Shown: positions 15,645 through 24,717, counted from the first letter of the stretch. The stretch is 64,000 nucleotides of DNA from Paenibacillus fonticola DSM 21315 (GCF_000381905.1 NZ_KB907248.1:62001-126000), one strand, 5' to 3'. Program-made: numbers and translations. Notes: generated by a model not told the origin, from the sequence alone.

Positions 15645-15757
15645 TTATCTTCACCTCGCAAGCATTTATGTTTCGGAAACCAACTCAGCGTATAACGCTT
15701 CCGGCAGACCGTGCAGACTTTAAAGCGCATCGAGTAAGGCCGGCGGTATTTAGCCAT
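15641..15757 (-). CDS. Tiny zinc-ribbon-like protein (38 aa)
   Basis: A 38-residue basic protein with an AAGGAG ribosome site. Cysteines in CTVC (residues 15-18) and KHKC (30-32 region) form a potential CxxC...HxC zinc site. It overlaps the next gene by ATGA. Function is unknown; DNA or RNA binding is plausible given its charge. Confidence 0.6.
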   Translation of the reverse strand: MAKYRRPYSMRFKVCTVCRKRYTLSWFPKHKCLRGEDK

Positions 15758-15828
15758 TTGGTTCACGCTCCTTCTTAGGATAAAGGGATGATAGCAGTGA
15801 ATTAGCCACATTTTTTCGTCGCTCTAAT

Positions 15829-16182
15829 TCAACTATTGGGGAATCTATAATCGGTGCCAAAGCTATAGTTTGCACTAGTTTTTTTTAACTCTTCCTCTCG
15901 CCCCTTTGCCGCTGCCAGTTCACCTTTCATCCGCTGGAACCGATTTGCGTCACCATGGTACTTGCATATCCAGCGCGCTGTTTCTTCTGTTTGCTCTCGC
16001 AATGCTCTCTCGGCCTTATCTGCACGTTCTTTTTCAGATGCCGGTTCAACTCTTATTTTCTGAAGCTCAGAACCCTCTAACCTTTGTGCTTGGATGAATC
16101 TCATGATTCCAATGATGTTTACATTAGCTTCTTTGAACAATTCCATGTCCTTATTCCAATCTCTGCTAGCCTGTTCGGTCAT
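15829..16182 (-). CDS. Coiled-coil phage protein of unknown function
   Basis: A 117-residue charged protein, predicted helical through residues about 35-105 (EKERADKAERALREQTEE). It overlaps the SNF2 helicase stop codon by ATGA, so it is translated from the same message. No catalytic motif is visible. It is perhaps an accessory factor of the helicase/nuclease pair, but this comes only from position. Confidence 0.6.
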   Translation of the reverse strand: MTEQASRDWNKDMELFKEANVNIIGIMRFIQAQRLEGSELQKIRVEPASEKERADKAERALREQTEETARWICKYHGDANRFQRMKGELAAAKGREEELKKTSANYSFGTDYRFPNS

Positions 16183-17555
16183 GCAGCTTTCACCCTCTCT
16201 ATCCTTGCTTTAACAGCGTTCATTAACGCGTCCTGTCCGGAGGCTTTACGCTCTAGTGCTGCGACTGCATCCTCGTCCATCGTTCCCTCTGCAACCAATC
16301 GAATCACAACGATGTTATGACGTACACCCTGCCGGTACACTCGTGCGTTTGCCTGCTGGTCCTCTTCCAAGCTCCAGATCTGATCGAACCAGACAACCGT
16401 CCGGCAACTCGACTCTTGAAGGTTAAGCCCGTGGCCTGCTGATTTTGGATGGACAAGCAGCAGCGGGATCTCGTCGTTATTCCAGGCCCTGATATCCTCA
16501 TTCCCGTCTTTGCCTTTACGCAGAATCCGCGCTTGCGGGAATCGCTGTTGAATCCGGGCCAGGGAATGCTTGAAGTTATAAAACACCATAACCGGCTTCC
16601 CGTTGGCCGCTTCAATTACGTCTTCCAAAGCGTCCAGCTTGGCCTCATGGATCAACTTCACGCCCTTGTCCTCGTCGTACACAGCCCCGGATGCCATCTG
16701 CAGAAGCTTATTACTCAGTACAGCTGCTGTGCTTGCGACCACGTCAGCGTCCAGGAAGGGAAGAAGCAGCTCCTTCTCCAATTGCTTGTACTGTTCCCGT
16801 GCTTTCGGACTCAGCGGAACCGGAATAGTGCGATCAATCCGTTCAGGAAGCTCTAGCCAGTCTTCAGCTTTCATGCTAACCGCAATGTCGCTGATCGCCT
16901 CGTATATCCGTTTTTCCGCTTCCTGCTTCTCTTTCCACTCATAAACCACATGACCGCTGCGGCTTCCGGGGATGAAGTACTTATCACGGTAACCTGTGAT
17001 CGTCTTGCCTAACCGTTCACCCTGGTCGATCAGGTACATCGGTGCCCATAGATCCATAAGGCTGTTCGGGGCTGGCGTACCGGTTAATCCGATTACCCGC
17101 TTCATCATCGGCCTAACTCGGCGGAGAGCCCGGAATCGTTTTGAACTGCTATTTTTAAAACTAGATAGCTCGTCGATCACCACAGTATCGAAAGGCCATT
17201 TGCTGCCATATTCGTTCACCAGCCATTCCACATTCTCCCGATTGATGACGTAAATATCGGCATCTGCCTTGAGGGCTTTCCGGCGGGTTACTGCACTGCC
17301 CAGCACCTTACTAATCCGAAGATGCTGCAGGTGATCCCATTTCTCGATCTCCCTAGCCCAAGTATCCTCGGCCACGCGCAGCGGGGCGATAACCAGCACT
17401 TTGTAAGCGTCGAAATAGTCATTTAACAATTCATCGATCGCCGTCAGAGTGGTTACCGTTTTCCCTAAGCCCATTTCCAGCAGCAGGGCTATAAAGTTTG
17501 TGTTCAAGATCCGCAGCCTCGCGTAATCCTGATAAACGTGCGGTATAAATTTCAC
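16179..17555 (-). CDS. SNF2-family DEAD/H helicase
   Basis: A 458-residue superfamily 2 helicase. Motif I is EMGLGKT at residues about 27-33, motif II is IDELSSFK near 127, motif III is LTGTPAPN, and the C-terminal motifs V and VI are SAGHGLNLQ and QANARVYRQG. SNF2-type phage helicases pair with a VRR-NUC nuclease and act in recombination or replication restart. It starts with GTG and overlaps the VRR-NUC stop by GTGA, which supports joint action. Confidence 0.9.
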   Translation of the reverse strand: MKFIPHVYQDYARLRILNTNFIALLLEMGLGKTVTTLTAIDELLNDYFDAYKVLVIAPLRVAEDTWAREIEKWDHLQHLRISKVLGSAVTRRKALKADADIYVINRENVEWLVNEYGSKWPFDTVVIDELSSFKNSSSKRFRALRRVRPMMKRVIGLTGTPAPNSLMDLWAPMYLIDQGERLGKTITGYRDKYFIPGSRSGHVVYEWKEKQEAEKRIYEAISDIAVSMKAEDWLELPERIDRTIPVPLSPKAREQYKQLEKELLLPFLDADVVASTAAVLSNKLLQMASGAVYDEDKGVKLIHEAKLDALEDVIEAANGKPVMVFYNFKHSLARIQQRFPQARILRKGKDGNEDIRAWNNDEIPLLLVHPKSAGHGLNLQESSCRTVVWFDQIWSLEEDQQANARVYRQGVRHNIVVIRLVAEGTMDEDAVAALERKASGQDALMNAVKARIERVKAA

Positions 17556-17833
17556 TCGCCTCTCACCTCGTCAATAAACCAATCGATATCCTCCACCGAG
17601 TCAATTTTATAATGTCGGTGTCCCATGTTCTGCAGCTTCCGTTTCCAGCGTTCCTGTAAAGGGGACAGCGGCTCGCCCGGTGACTTCATCTCGACATATA
17701 CCGTTTGCCCGTTGGGGAGTAGTATAATCCGGTCAGGTACTCCCCGATTTCCCGGGCTTACCCACTTGGGGGCATCCCCGCCGATCTTCTTGACCTCTCG
17801 GACCAGCCGACGTTCCAGTGTAGACTCTCTCAT
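17552..17833 (-). CDS. VRR-NUC domain nuclease
   Basis: A 93-residue stand-alone VRR-NUC protein (PD-(D/E)XK superfamily). Conserved parts are the N-terminal helix ESTLERRLVREVKKIGG, GVPDRIIL (catalytic Asp) and VYVEMKSPGEPLS (Glu-x-Lys). The ATG at 17833 is chosen because AAGGAG lies six bases upstream; a longer frame starting at 17869 lacks a good site. Such nucleases cut branched or flap DNA and are usually paired with the SNF2 helicase encoded next. Confidence 0.88.
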   Translation of the reverse strand: MRESTLERRLVREVKKIGGDAPKWVSPGNRGVPDRIILLPNGQTVYVEMKSPGEPLSPLQERWKRKLQNMGHRHYKIDSVEDIDWFIDEVRGE

Positions 17834-17879
17834 TTTCTGCTCCTTTTCCGGTTGCCGGATTGCCTTCATTACGCGCGTA

Positions 17880-18095
17880 CTGCGAATATATGCGTTTAAC
17901 CTATATATCCGTATCGCTATTACTAGTTAATTTATATATTTTAAAAATAGTGGATTTTACGGCAACCTTGGCAACCGCGCTACGCAAAGCCTTGATATAA
18001 CAGCCTTTTTAGGGGTTGCCGTAAAATCATTTTCTCGGCAATTTGCGGCAACCTTGGCAACCTATTACGGCAACCACGGCAACCTCTCGGCAACC
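17880..18095. other. Candidate phage replication origin: iterons beside AT-rich stretch
   Basis: The 7-mer GGCAACC occurs on the plus strand at 17961, 17970, 18047, 18056, 18069, 18078 and 18089, and once inverted at 18014. Several copies are paired at 9-bp spacing. The stretch 17880-17960 beside them is very AT-rich. The repeats run through the 3' end of the primase gene and into the gap after it. This iteron plus unwinding element layout suggests an origin; no function is proven. Confidence 0.45.
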
Positions 18096-20433
18096 TCTCA
18101 AATACTCTTTGGACGCCGTAACCAGATACTTTTGCCTTGTTCTTTCGTTCCTCCCACCCAGGAGTGCGGCGGAGAATATCCATGATCTCCTTTCCGTCCC
18201 AAGGCTTCATATCGCCCCTACGCTTACCAAGGCATTCCACCCATATCTGGGCCGCACAGACTCGCTGCCGGGGTTGACCTGTAGGCCTGTCCATCTCGTC
18301 AAGCTCATCCGATTCAAGCCATTCCTGAATCATGCCCTCACGCGGGTCACTCTCCATATGTGCCGCCTGCTGCCGCTCTGCCTCCATGCGGGCCTCGCTG
18401 TCCAGCTCCAAGGATTCCCCCGCCTCGAACCAGCTCAAAACCTCCGCCCAGATTTGCCGAACCTCCTCATCGCCAAGATGATCCCAGTGACTCCTATCAG
18501 CTCTCTCCGGTGCTACTTCAACCGGCCAAAAGCGGCGGTTCCCGGTCGTGTCCCGAAGAAAATCCCGTGTATTCGTCGTTCCGAAGAAAACGCACTTCCT
18601 GGGAAACTCAGATACCTGACGGTCATACGCCACCCGGTAACGGTCCTCTGTCTTAGATAAAAACGCCTTAACCTCTTCAACTTCGGTCTTCTTCATGGCC
18701 GACAGCTCGCCGATCTCGAAGATCCAGCCATTCTGCAGATGCTCGCCAGCTTCCTTATTTTCAAACGTCCGCAAGCTATCGCTGAACCAATCCCGGCCAA
18801 GCTTTGCCAACAGGCTACTCTTCCCTGCCCCCTGTGGCCCCACAAGAACAAGCATCTGGTCGAACTTACAGCCAGGACGATACAGCCGTGTAACAGCTGC
18901 CAGCAGCATCTTCCTCGTCACCTGTCGCGTGTAATGCGTGTCAGCTGCCCCTAGGTATTCAATGAATATCCGTTCCGCACGCGGCTCACCGTCCCAGATC
19001 CCATCCTCGACATATGCCTTGATCGGATGAAACGTGTTGCGGTGAACAACCTCTGTAAAAGCATTCTGGATCGTTTTGGCTGCATTGATACCATGTACTT
19101 TAGAGAACCAATGTTGAAGACGTTTGTCGTCAGCGGCCAGCCATGGCTCATATGTGCGACCCCCGCGTTCCAATTCTCGCCAAGGCAGCGGACGCCGGAT
19201 AACCTCGGAATTACCGAAGGCATCATAAGCCAGAACGTTCTTCCATATACCGTAGGTTAAAAACAGCTCTACATTGCCGGCCGTCGGTAACGGCGCTCCG
19301 GTTTTATGGTGGAGCTCCAGTTCTGTCTCCCACACGTCATCCCCCGGATCCGCCTCATCGTCATCAAACCCGGCGGCCATTTCCGCAAAGTCCGCCTGCC
19401 GCTCGGCCAGAGCAAGCTTCTTTACCTCTGGCCGCTGCGCCGCCCACTGCTCCATAGCCAGGTGGCTTGGCTTTTTCGCATCCGGCGTATGATCCTTCAC
19501 CTGCTCGTCCAAGTGACCGAATTTATGAACACGAACAAGGTCAAATAGGTTATAAGTGCGGCCATCCGCTATCGGATCGCTGTCCTGGTGCGAGAAGGCA
19601 AGGTCTTGATCCGGGTAAATCTCCAGCCCGTTTCCGCTCGTTCCCTTTGTGTAGGTATAGCGATGAGGCATTGAACCGGGGGCATACACATCAGCTAGAA
19701 AGGTCTCGATCCCCTCTTCAATGGAGAATGACCGGCAGAAAAGTCCGATCGTGCCGAATTTCTCTCTTGGGTCCTGAGCTTTCTTCGCGGCAAGCTGCGC
19801 CGGTGATTTGGCTTCTGGATGTCGGGGCCACGCTAATACGTCAGTCCAGTCCTCGTATTCATCCAGTACCTGGTCAACACTCAGTGGCTCCCCCTCGTAA
19901 GCTTCCAGTACAGGCTCGGCGTCCTTGCTGCAGCTGGGTAGGTACATGAGCCGATGAACATCAAAAGTCGTCTTATCAAAGCAGTTCATGCCGATCTGCT
20001 CCGCCAGCTTGCGGCTGACTGCGGCATACTCATCCGGGCTCATGTTCCGATCAGCCGGAATAATAAGGCGATACTTGGGTTTCTCCGGGCGGTGGCTGTG
20101 CGTGGAGTAGACGACATAAGCCGTCCCCCCAAGCACCAGATCCGCAGCAAAGAGAAAGTCATCATCCCCCCGGTCGACGTCGAGCGTGATCAGGCTGCGG
20201 CTATCGACATTCTCCTTCTTCCTCCGGCCCGTGCGGATAAGCCCACCGACAAAGGCCGGACCGTCCTTCACTTTCCCCCGCGCAGGCGTACTCATGGCGT
20301 TATACTGGGCCATGGTCTCGTTCGTCCGGCGAACCTTCCGCAGCCGATCGACGAACTCTTCCCAGGTCAAATATTCAGTTTTCCAGTTCGTATCGGCACG
20401 GTGCTTGCCGAATGAAATATCTAATTCCTGCAT
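17980..20433 (-). CDS. VapE-type primase-helicase
   Basis: An 817-residue replication protein. The N-terminal part (residues about 1-220) resembles a primase-polymerase region with SLITLDVDRGDDDF and a VVYSTHSHRPEKPKYRL segment. The C-terminal part is a VapE-type AAA ATPase with Walker A LVGPQGAGKSS, then FGTTNTRDFLRD and TGNRRFWPVEV. The far C-terminus (GCRGCRNRLPRLPQ) is an odd, basic, repetitive tail encoded by the GGCAACC repeats. It has a GAGGTGG ribosome site. It probably primes and unwinds at the phage origin. Confidence 0.88.
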   Translation of the reverse strand: MQELDISFGKHRADTNWKTEYLTWEEFVDRLRKVRRTNETMAQYNAMSTPARGKVKDGPAFVGGLIRTGRRKKENVDSRSLITLDVDRGDDDFLFAADLVLGGTAYVVYSTHSHRPEKPKYRLIIPADRNMSPDEYAAVSRKLAEQIGMNCFDKTTFDVHRLMYLPSCSKDAEPVLEAYEGEPLSVDQVLDEYEDWTDVLAWPRHPEAKSPAQLAAKKAQDPREKFGTIGLFCRSFSIEEGIETFLADVYAPGSMPHRYTYTKGTSGNGLEIYPDQDLAFSHQDSDPIADGRTYNLFDLVRVHKFGHLDEQVKDHTPDAKKPSHLAMEQWAAQRPEVKKLALAERQADFAEMAAGFDDDEADPGDDVWETELELHHKTGAPLPTAGNVELFLTYGIWKNVLAYDAFGNSEVIRRPLPWRELERGGRTYEPWLAADDKRLQHWFSKVHGINAAKTIQNAFTEVVHRNTFHPIKAYVEDGIWDGEPRAERIFIEYLGAADTHYTRQVTRKMLLAAVTRLYRPGCKFDQMLVLVGPQGAGKSSLLAKLGRDWFSDSLRTFENKEAGEHLQNGWIFEIGELSAMKKTEVEEVKAFLSKTEDRYRVAYDRQVSEFPRKCVFFGTTNTRDFLRDTTGNRRFWPVEVAPERADRSHWDHLGDEEVRQIWAEVLSWFEAGESLELDSEARMEAERQQAAHMESDPREGMIQEWLESDELDEMDRPTGQPRQRVCAAQIWVECLGKRRGDMKPWDGKEIMDILRRTPGWEERKNKAKVSGYGVQRVFERLPRGCRGCRNRLPRLPQIAEKMILRQPLKRLLYQGFA

Positions 20434-20472
20434 GGTGCCACCTCAATCAGTATTCGAATTTCTGCCTAAATC

Positions 20473-20712
20473 CTACTTTGGCCACTCGGATTTATTAAGC
20501 TCTTTTAGGAGAAAGCTATTTTTCTTCTCTAAAAGCTCAATATAGGTAGCCTGCTGGCTAGTAATTTTTTCGAGATTACTTTCTTTCCGAAGGCTTTCGT
20601 CTATCACGACACCCCCGCATTCATGGAGGCTAACAACATATTGGCCATTGGAGCCTAGCTGTTTAAAAGCCCCCGTCTGATTACCACAAATACAAAACTT
20701 AAACTTATCCAT
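20473..20712 (-). CDS. Small Cys-containing phage protein
   Basis: A 79-residue protein. The ATG at 20712 is preferred over an upstream TTG. The N-terminal half has CICG and HECGG motifs that could bind zinc (FCICGNQTGAF, then VVSLHECGGVV). The C-terminal half is helical with a leucine pattern. The gene lies between the primase gene and the oppositely oriented gene at 20779. No function is known. Confidence 0.55.
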   Translation of the reverse strand: MDKFKFCICGNQTGAFKQLGSNGQYVVSLHECGGVVIDESLRKESNLEKITSQQATYIELLEKKNSFLLKELNKSEWPK

Positions 20713-20778
20713 AGGGAATTCCCCTTTCAATAATTAAATGAGATAATAGAGAGAATTAATTAGAGATTAGGAGTGACT

Positions 20779-21288
20779 ATGCTGAACCATTGGAGTTTAG
20801 ATAATTGGCTTACTCTCGGTAGTGTGACTATTTCAGCAATATTTAGCTTTTTACTTTGGCAAGCAACACGGCGAAGTACAAAGGCCGCGGAGGCGAGTAC
20901 AAAACTTTCTCAAAATATTGAAGACGAGCGAAAACAGATTAAAGCCGCTTTAAGATCTCAATTAATTTTAGAGATAAGAAGACAAGCCGATGAAATGTTG
21001 GATTTTCTAAATGCCCACCGAAGAAATAAAGTGGGTATAACGGAAACGACAGTGTTACCTCAAACCCCAACAGTCCCCGCCTATTACATAGCAGAATATT
21101 TTTCAGAAGAAGATAGGATCTTAATCAATACCGCTTGGGAATCCTACAGAGAATACGTTAAAGATTTTTGGACTAGCGATGATTTGAGAATCGGACGATT
21201 TAACCAAAGTAAAAATGATGATCAAAAAGCAGCAGCATTGCATGATTTGCAGGTTAAATTTTTAAACATTTCAAACAATCTACAATAG
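20779..21288 (+). CDS. Membrane-anchored accessory protein in reverse orientation (moron)
   Basis: A 169-residue protein with one N-terminal membrane helix (LTLGSVTISAIFSFLLW, residues about 11-27), followed by a charged helical cytosolic domain rich in Lys, Glu and Arg. The ATG at 20779 has AGGAG five bases upstream; GTG at 20773 is less likely. It is the only plus-strand gene inside the replication block and is more AT-rich than its neighbours, marking it as an insert (moron). It is expected to be expressed in the lysogen, perhaps in exclusion or defence. No family is recognised. Confidence 0.7.
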   Translation: MLNHWSLDNWLTLGSVTISAIFSFLLWQATRRSTKAAEASTKLSQNIEDERKQIKAALRSQLILEIRRQADEMLDFLNAHRRNKVGITETTVLPQTPTVPAYYIAEYFSEEDRILINTAWESYREYVKDFWTSDDLRIGRFNQSKNDDQKAAALHDLQVKFLNISNNLQ

Positions 21289-23247
21289 TTAATCCTTCTG
21301 ATAGAACTCACATTCAAAACCGTCTGCTGATAACGGCAGCCCCGGCGCCCAATCGATCGGCTGGCTCATGATCTCGGTCATTTCCTCTACAGACCCCCAG
21401 CCGATCGGAGCATCGGCGATAACTTCGTCATGAACGTGCATCACAGTTTTATAGCCAGAAGCGTCCAGACGGAGTAGGCTTTCAGCCAGACAATCCCGGG
21501 CAATCGCCTGAACTAGGTTCTCCACTAGCCGGCCGCCATAAGTGCGATGGCTCATCCACTTCTTTTTGACCTGATCCATTCCATCAAACACGATGCCATC
21601 CTTATTGAATTTCGGGTCCGGCTTAATCCTAGCGTTCATATAGGCTAGGCTGCGGCCGCTTGGTAGATCAGCAAATAGGATTCCTGCTTCATAGCGATAC
21701 CTGACCCCATGGGCTAGCTTAACCGTCGTTTTCTCCCGGACAGCCGATACAGCCGCATTCTCCGCTGCATACCACAGCTTACGGATGTTCGGATTCGCGT
21801 CACGCCATTGCTTCACTAGCCTTGGATACTCGTCCGGGTCTATTTCCTTCTTGGAGTCCATGGCTGCTAAAGCGTTCTCGCCACCTTGATACCCACAAGC
21901 CAGAACGGCTACTTTACCACGAGCCCGAAGCTCATAATTCGGGTGCCCTTTGACGATTGTCTCCACGGGTACGCTGAACATGTTGGCCGCCGTGGCTTCG
22001 TAAATTTTGCCGTGTCCCCGGAATACATCCAGCACCCACTTTTCGTTAGCCAGCCAGGCTACCACACGGGCCTCAATCGCGGAAAAGTCAGCTACGATGA
22101 ATCTGCATCCCTCTGAGGGAATAAATGCTGTTCGGATTAATTGAGAGAGGACAAACGGCGGAGCACCAAAGAGCATTTCTAGCAGCTCATAATCCCCACT
22201 GCGAAGAACCTCTCTCGCAAGCGCTAAATCTTCGATTTTGTTTTGAGGGAGATTCTGCACCTGTATAAGCCGCCCCGCCCAGCGCCATGTTCGGTTAGCG
22301 CCGCAAAACTGCAGCAACCCCCGAGCACGTTCGTCCTCGCAAACGGAGCGATCCATAGCGTTGTATTTGTCAACGCTGGTTTTCCCCATCTCTTGTCGGA
22401 GTTCCAGGACTCGGCGCGTCTCTTCATCAGGCGCGGCATCTAGTAGAGTAGGCATGTGCTCTTTACTAAGCCCGTCAGGTGTCTCCAGCCCGTGCTCCGA
22501 AAGCCAAGCCTTGAGCTGTGTCAGGCTATTCGGATTTTCCAGCCCGGTGATCTCCTTCGCTTCGGCAACTAAACGGGATGAATACTGTACATCGCATTCA
22601 ATCGCTGCCTGAAACAGTACCGGATCCAGCCGAGCGCCTCGATCGTTAATCTGCTGATCCAGCTCCCAAAGCAGCCATTCCCTTTCTGGTACCGGGAACC
22701 GTTCCAGCTTCCTGCGGATCTCCCGCTCCACAACGACGTCCTGCCGGTTATACTCGATGTACTCTTGCCATTTCTCCGGATCGTGATGGGGAAAATTCCT
22801 CGTCCGCTGCCCGTTCACCTTGGTAGGCTTACACGGGACACTGAAATACTTGATTAATGCCTTGCCCTTGGTATCCTTCTGCGCCTCTAGCTTCAACACA
22901 TCGGCCACGCCCTTCAGATATCCGGGTAGGCCAAGCGTCAGAGCCCAGACCGATGTACAACGCCACTGCGACGGATCGCACTCGATACCAAAATGCTTAG
23001 TAATCGTTGTCCGTTCAAATGCGGCATTATAGGCTGTCTTGATAACCGCCGGATCAGTCAAATCGTGCAGCACTTGCTCCGGCAGCTCCTCAAAATCAGC
23101 TAAGTCAACCACGTGCACAGGATCGTCACCATAAGCGTAGGCAAATAGAAGAATTTCAAAGTCTGGTGATTCAACATAGCGGTGAACACCGCATTTTATT
23201 AGATCCACGCTGCTGTAAGTCTCAACGTCAATCTGGAGTACCGTCAT
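21289..23247 (-). CDS. Phage DNA polymerase, family A
   Basis: A 652-residue polymerase. The N-terminus has a 3'-5' exonuclease-like domain (IDVETYSSVDL, YNAAFERTT, YNRQDVVVE). The C-terminal polymerase domain carries motif A (VADFSAIEARVVAW), motif B (the KVAVLACGYQGG region) and motif C (MHVHDEVIAD). It lacks a 5' nuclease domain, as usual for phage enzymes. It overlaps the MazG-like gene stop by ATGA. It copies the phage genome, probably with the VapE-type protein. Confidence 0.93.
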   Translation of the reverse strand: MTVLQIDVETYSSVDLIKCGVHRYVESPDFEILLFAYAYGDDPVHVVDLADFEELPEQVLHDLTDPAVIKTAYNAAFERTTITKHFGIECDPSQWRCTSVWALTLGLPGYLKGVADVLKLEAQKDTKGKALIKYFSVPCKPTKVNGQRTRNFPHHDPEKWQEYIEYNRQDVVVEREIRRKLERFPVPEREWLLWELDQQINDRGARLDPVLFQAAIECDVQYSSRLVAEAKEITGLENPNSLTQLKAWLSEHGLETPDGLSKEHMPTLLDAAPDEETRRVLELRQEMGKTSVDKYNAMDRSVCEDERARGLLQFCGANRTWRWAGRLIQVQNLPQNKIEDLALAREVLRSGDYELLEMLFGAPPFVLSQLIRTAFIPSEGCRFIVADFSAIEARVVAWLANEKWVLDVFRGHGKIYEATAANMFSVPVETIVKGHPNYELRARGKVAVLACGYQGGENALAAMDSKKEIDPDEYPRLVKQWRDANPNIRKLWYAAENAAVSAVREKTTVKLAHGVRYRYEAGILFADLPSGRSLAYMNARIKPDPKFNKDGIVFDGMDQVKKKWMSHRTYGGRLVENLVQAIARDCLAESLLRLDASGYKTVMHVHDEVIADAPIGWGSVEEMTEIMSQPIDWAPGLPLSADGFECEFYQKD

Positions 23248-23867
23248 ATCACTTTCCCACCATGCCGCTGCGGCCTCGTTGCGTTATAGGCCATCTTCTC
23301 AGTGATCGCCTTTTCCAGATCAATACCGTACCGTCCGCAGGCGTCGAACACACGAATTACGATGTCGGCCAGCTCCGAAGGGATTCCACAGGGTTTCCAG
23401 GTTGGATCGGGAGTTCCTTCACAAGTCATCTGAAATGGTTCTTCATCTTGAGTCACTTTTAACTCGTACCAGACTTCACTCGGGTTATGACCATTCCGAT
23501 AATCTTCCAGAGCCTCCGAAGCCTCGCTGTGAATCAATGCGATAATCTCCGCGAAACTCCGTTCCTCATCCCACCAGCCTTTACTCACTGCGTTCTGATG
23601 GGCCATATCGCAGAGAACGCCAATAGGGTTTTTTGGATGTAATTCCAAGTCACTGTTTTCCCAATGTCCTTGCTGCTTCATCAAATTCAGAACTGCAGGA
23701 GCATACTGCTCATCTTGGTTAATAACAAGATAATGATTATATTTTTTGCCATTTTCAACTCTACGATCATTGATTAAGTTAAGCAGACCGTATAATTGAT
23801 TTCTTTCCTCAACATTAAGCAGTGTATCGATATCAGCGATTTTTACTGAAGCGAATTTATACCCCAT
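23244..23867 (-). CDS. MazG-like nucleotide pyrophosphohydrolase fusion
   Basis: A 207-residue protein. Residues about 1-75 are a separate N-terminal segment (asp-rich, helical, with KKYNHYLVINQDEQYAPAV). The C-terminal 130 residues match the MazG-like all-alpha NTP-PPase pattern: FAEIIALIHSEASEALEDYR, then SELADIVIRVFDACG with the metal-binding Glu and Asp residues. These enzymes cleave NTPs, clean the nucleotide pool or lower alarmone levels. A GGAGG ribosome site is present. It overlaps the polymerase gene. Confidence 0.8.
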   Translation of the reverse strand: MGYKFASVKIADIDTLLNVEERNQLYGLLNLINDRRVENGKKYNHYLVINQDEQYAPAVLNLMKQQGHWENSDLELHPKNPIGVLCDMAHQNAVSKGWWDEERSFAEIIALIHSEASEALEDYRNGHNPSEVWYELKVTQDEEPFQMTCEGTPDPTWKPCGIPSELADIVIRVFDACGRYGIDLEKAITEKMAYNATRPQRHGGKVI

Positions 23868-23895
23868 TTGTAGATCCTCCCAAATGATTTGATAG

Positions 23896-23925
23896 AAAAG
23901 GGGATCCTTGCGGCATCCCCTTTTT
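23896..23925 (-). terminator. Rho-independent terminator after the DUF2815 gene
   Basis: A 10-bp stem (AAAAGGGGAT / ATCCCCTTTT) with a 10-nt loop and a T-run on both strands. It lies 10 bases after the DUF2815 stop. Confidence 0.8.
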
Positions 23926-23934
23926 GCTAGTTAG

Positions 23935-24717
23935 TTAGTTCAAAAAGTCCTCTTCGTCATCACTGATATCAACAACGTCGTCGAAATCCTCATCTGCAAA
24001 ATCATCGTTCAAGTTACTGCGGCCGCCTAGGAACTCTCCATCCTGTACCTTTACGATATTGTTCAACCCTGCAGCAATACCCTTATGCCCCTTAACATCA
24101 AAGATATAAAAATTAATAGAGACCTTGGCGTAACAGCCTGAATAGACTTCCGTCGTATCAGTGATTTCCTGGAATTTAGTCGATCCGTCGGGATTTTTAC
24201 CGACAGGTTTAGCGATTCCCGGCTTGTTCTTACTCTTAGCATTAAAAAAATAATGGCCTGCGTAAGCTTCATCGTCCGGCCGCTCGTCGTCACCGTCACG
24301 CAGTGGCGTATGGAACTTTGGGGGGATCTTCCCGCCGAATTTAGCTTTTGCCTGCTCTTTCAGAGCATCAACTACGGTTTTGATTTTACGTAAGGTCTCC
24401 TTATCATCTTTAGGGACAAGAATAGAAGTGTTGTACCATAGAGTCCCGTTATCATCCGGGGTAGGCTCCCATACATTCGCATAAGACAGCCGTACTTTAC
24501 CAGTAATCACCTTTGTGCTGATTTCGTTTGCCATTTGAACATTTCTCCTTTTCAAGTCAGATATAGTAGGAATTTTCTTAAATTCAAAACGCCATTTATA
24601 GGCGTCTTTACCGATTTTGTTGAATAAGGCCTTGCGAGCTTTCGTCTTAGACGGCTCGGCAATCCCAAAGCACCATTTCTTTGACCAGCTACTCCAGACG
24701 CCCCACTGCTCAGCCAT
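23935..24717 (-). CDS. DUF2815 protein (ssDNA-binding-like) with N-terminal extra module
   Basis: A 260-residue frame. Residues 62-260 (from MANEISTKVITGKVRLSY) match DUF2815, thought to be single-stranded DNA-binding proteins of phage replication; the acidic tail (DEDFDDVVDISDDEEDFLN) is typical of SSBs. Residues 1-61 form a separate basic Trp/Lys-rich module (GVWSSWSKKWCFGIAEPSKTKA). An internal ATG at 24534 has AAAAGGAG upstream, so the DUF2815 part may also be made alone. The first ATG at 24717 has a weak site and overlaps the DUF2800 gene. Two adjacent genes may have fused. Confidence 0.8.
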   Translation of the reverse strand: MAEQWGVWSSWSKKWCFGIAEPSKTKARKALFNKIGKDAYKWRFEFKKIPTISDLKRRNVQMANEISTKVITGKVRLSYANVWEPTPDDNGTLWYNTSILVPKDDKETLRKIKTVVDALKEQAKAKFGGKIPPKFHTPLRDGDDERPDDEAYAGHYFFNAKSKNKPGIAKPVGKNPDGSTKFQEITDTTEVYSGCYAKVSINFYIFDVKGHKGIAAGLNNIVKVQDGEFLGGRSNLNDDFADEDFDDVVDISDDEEDFLN

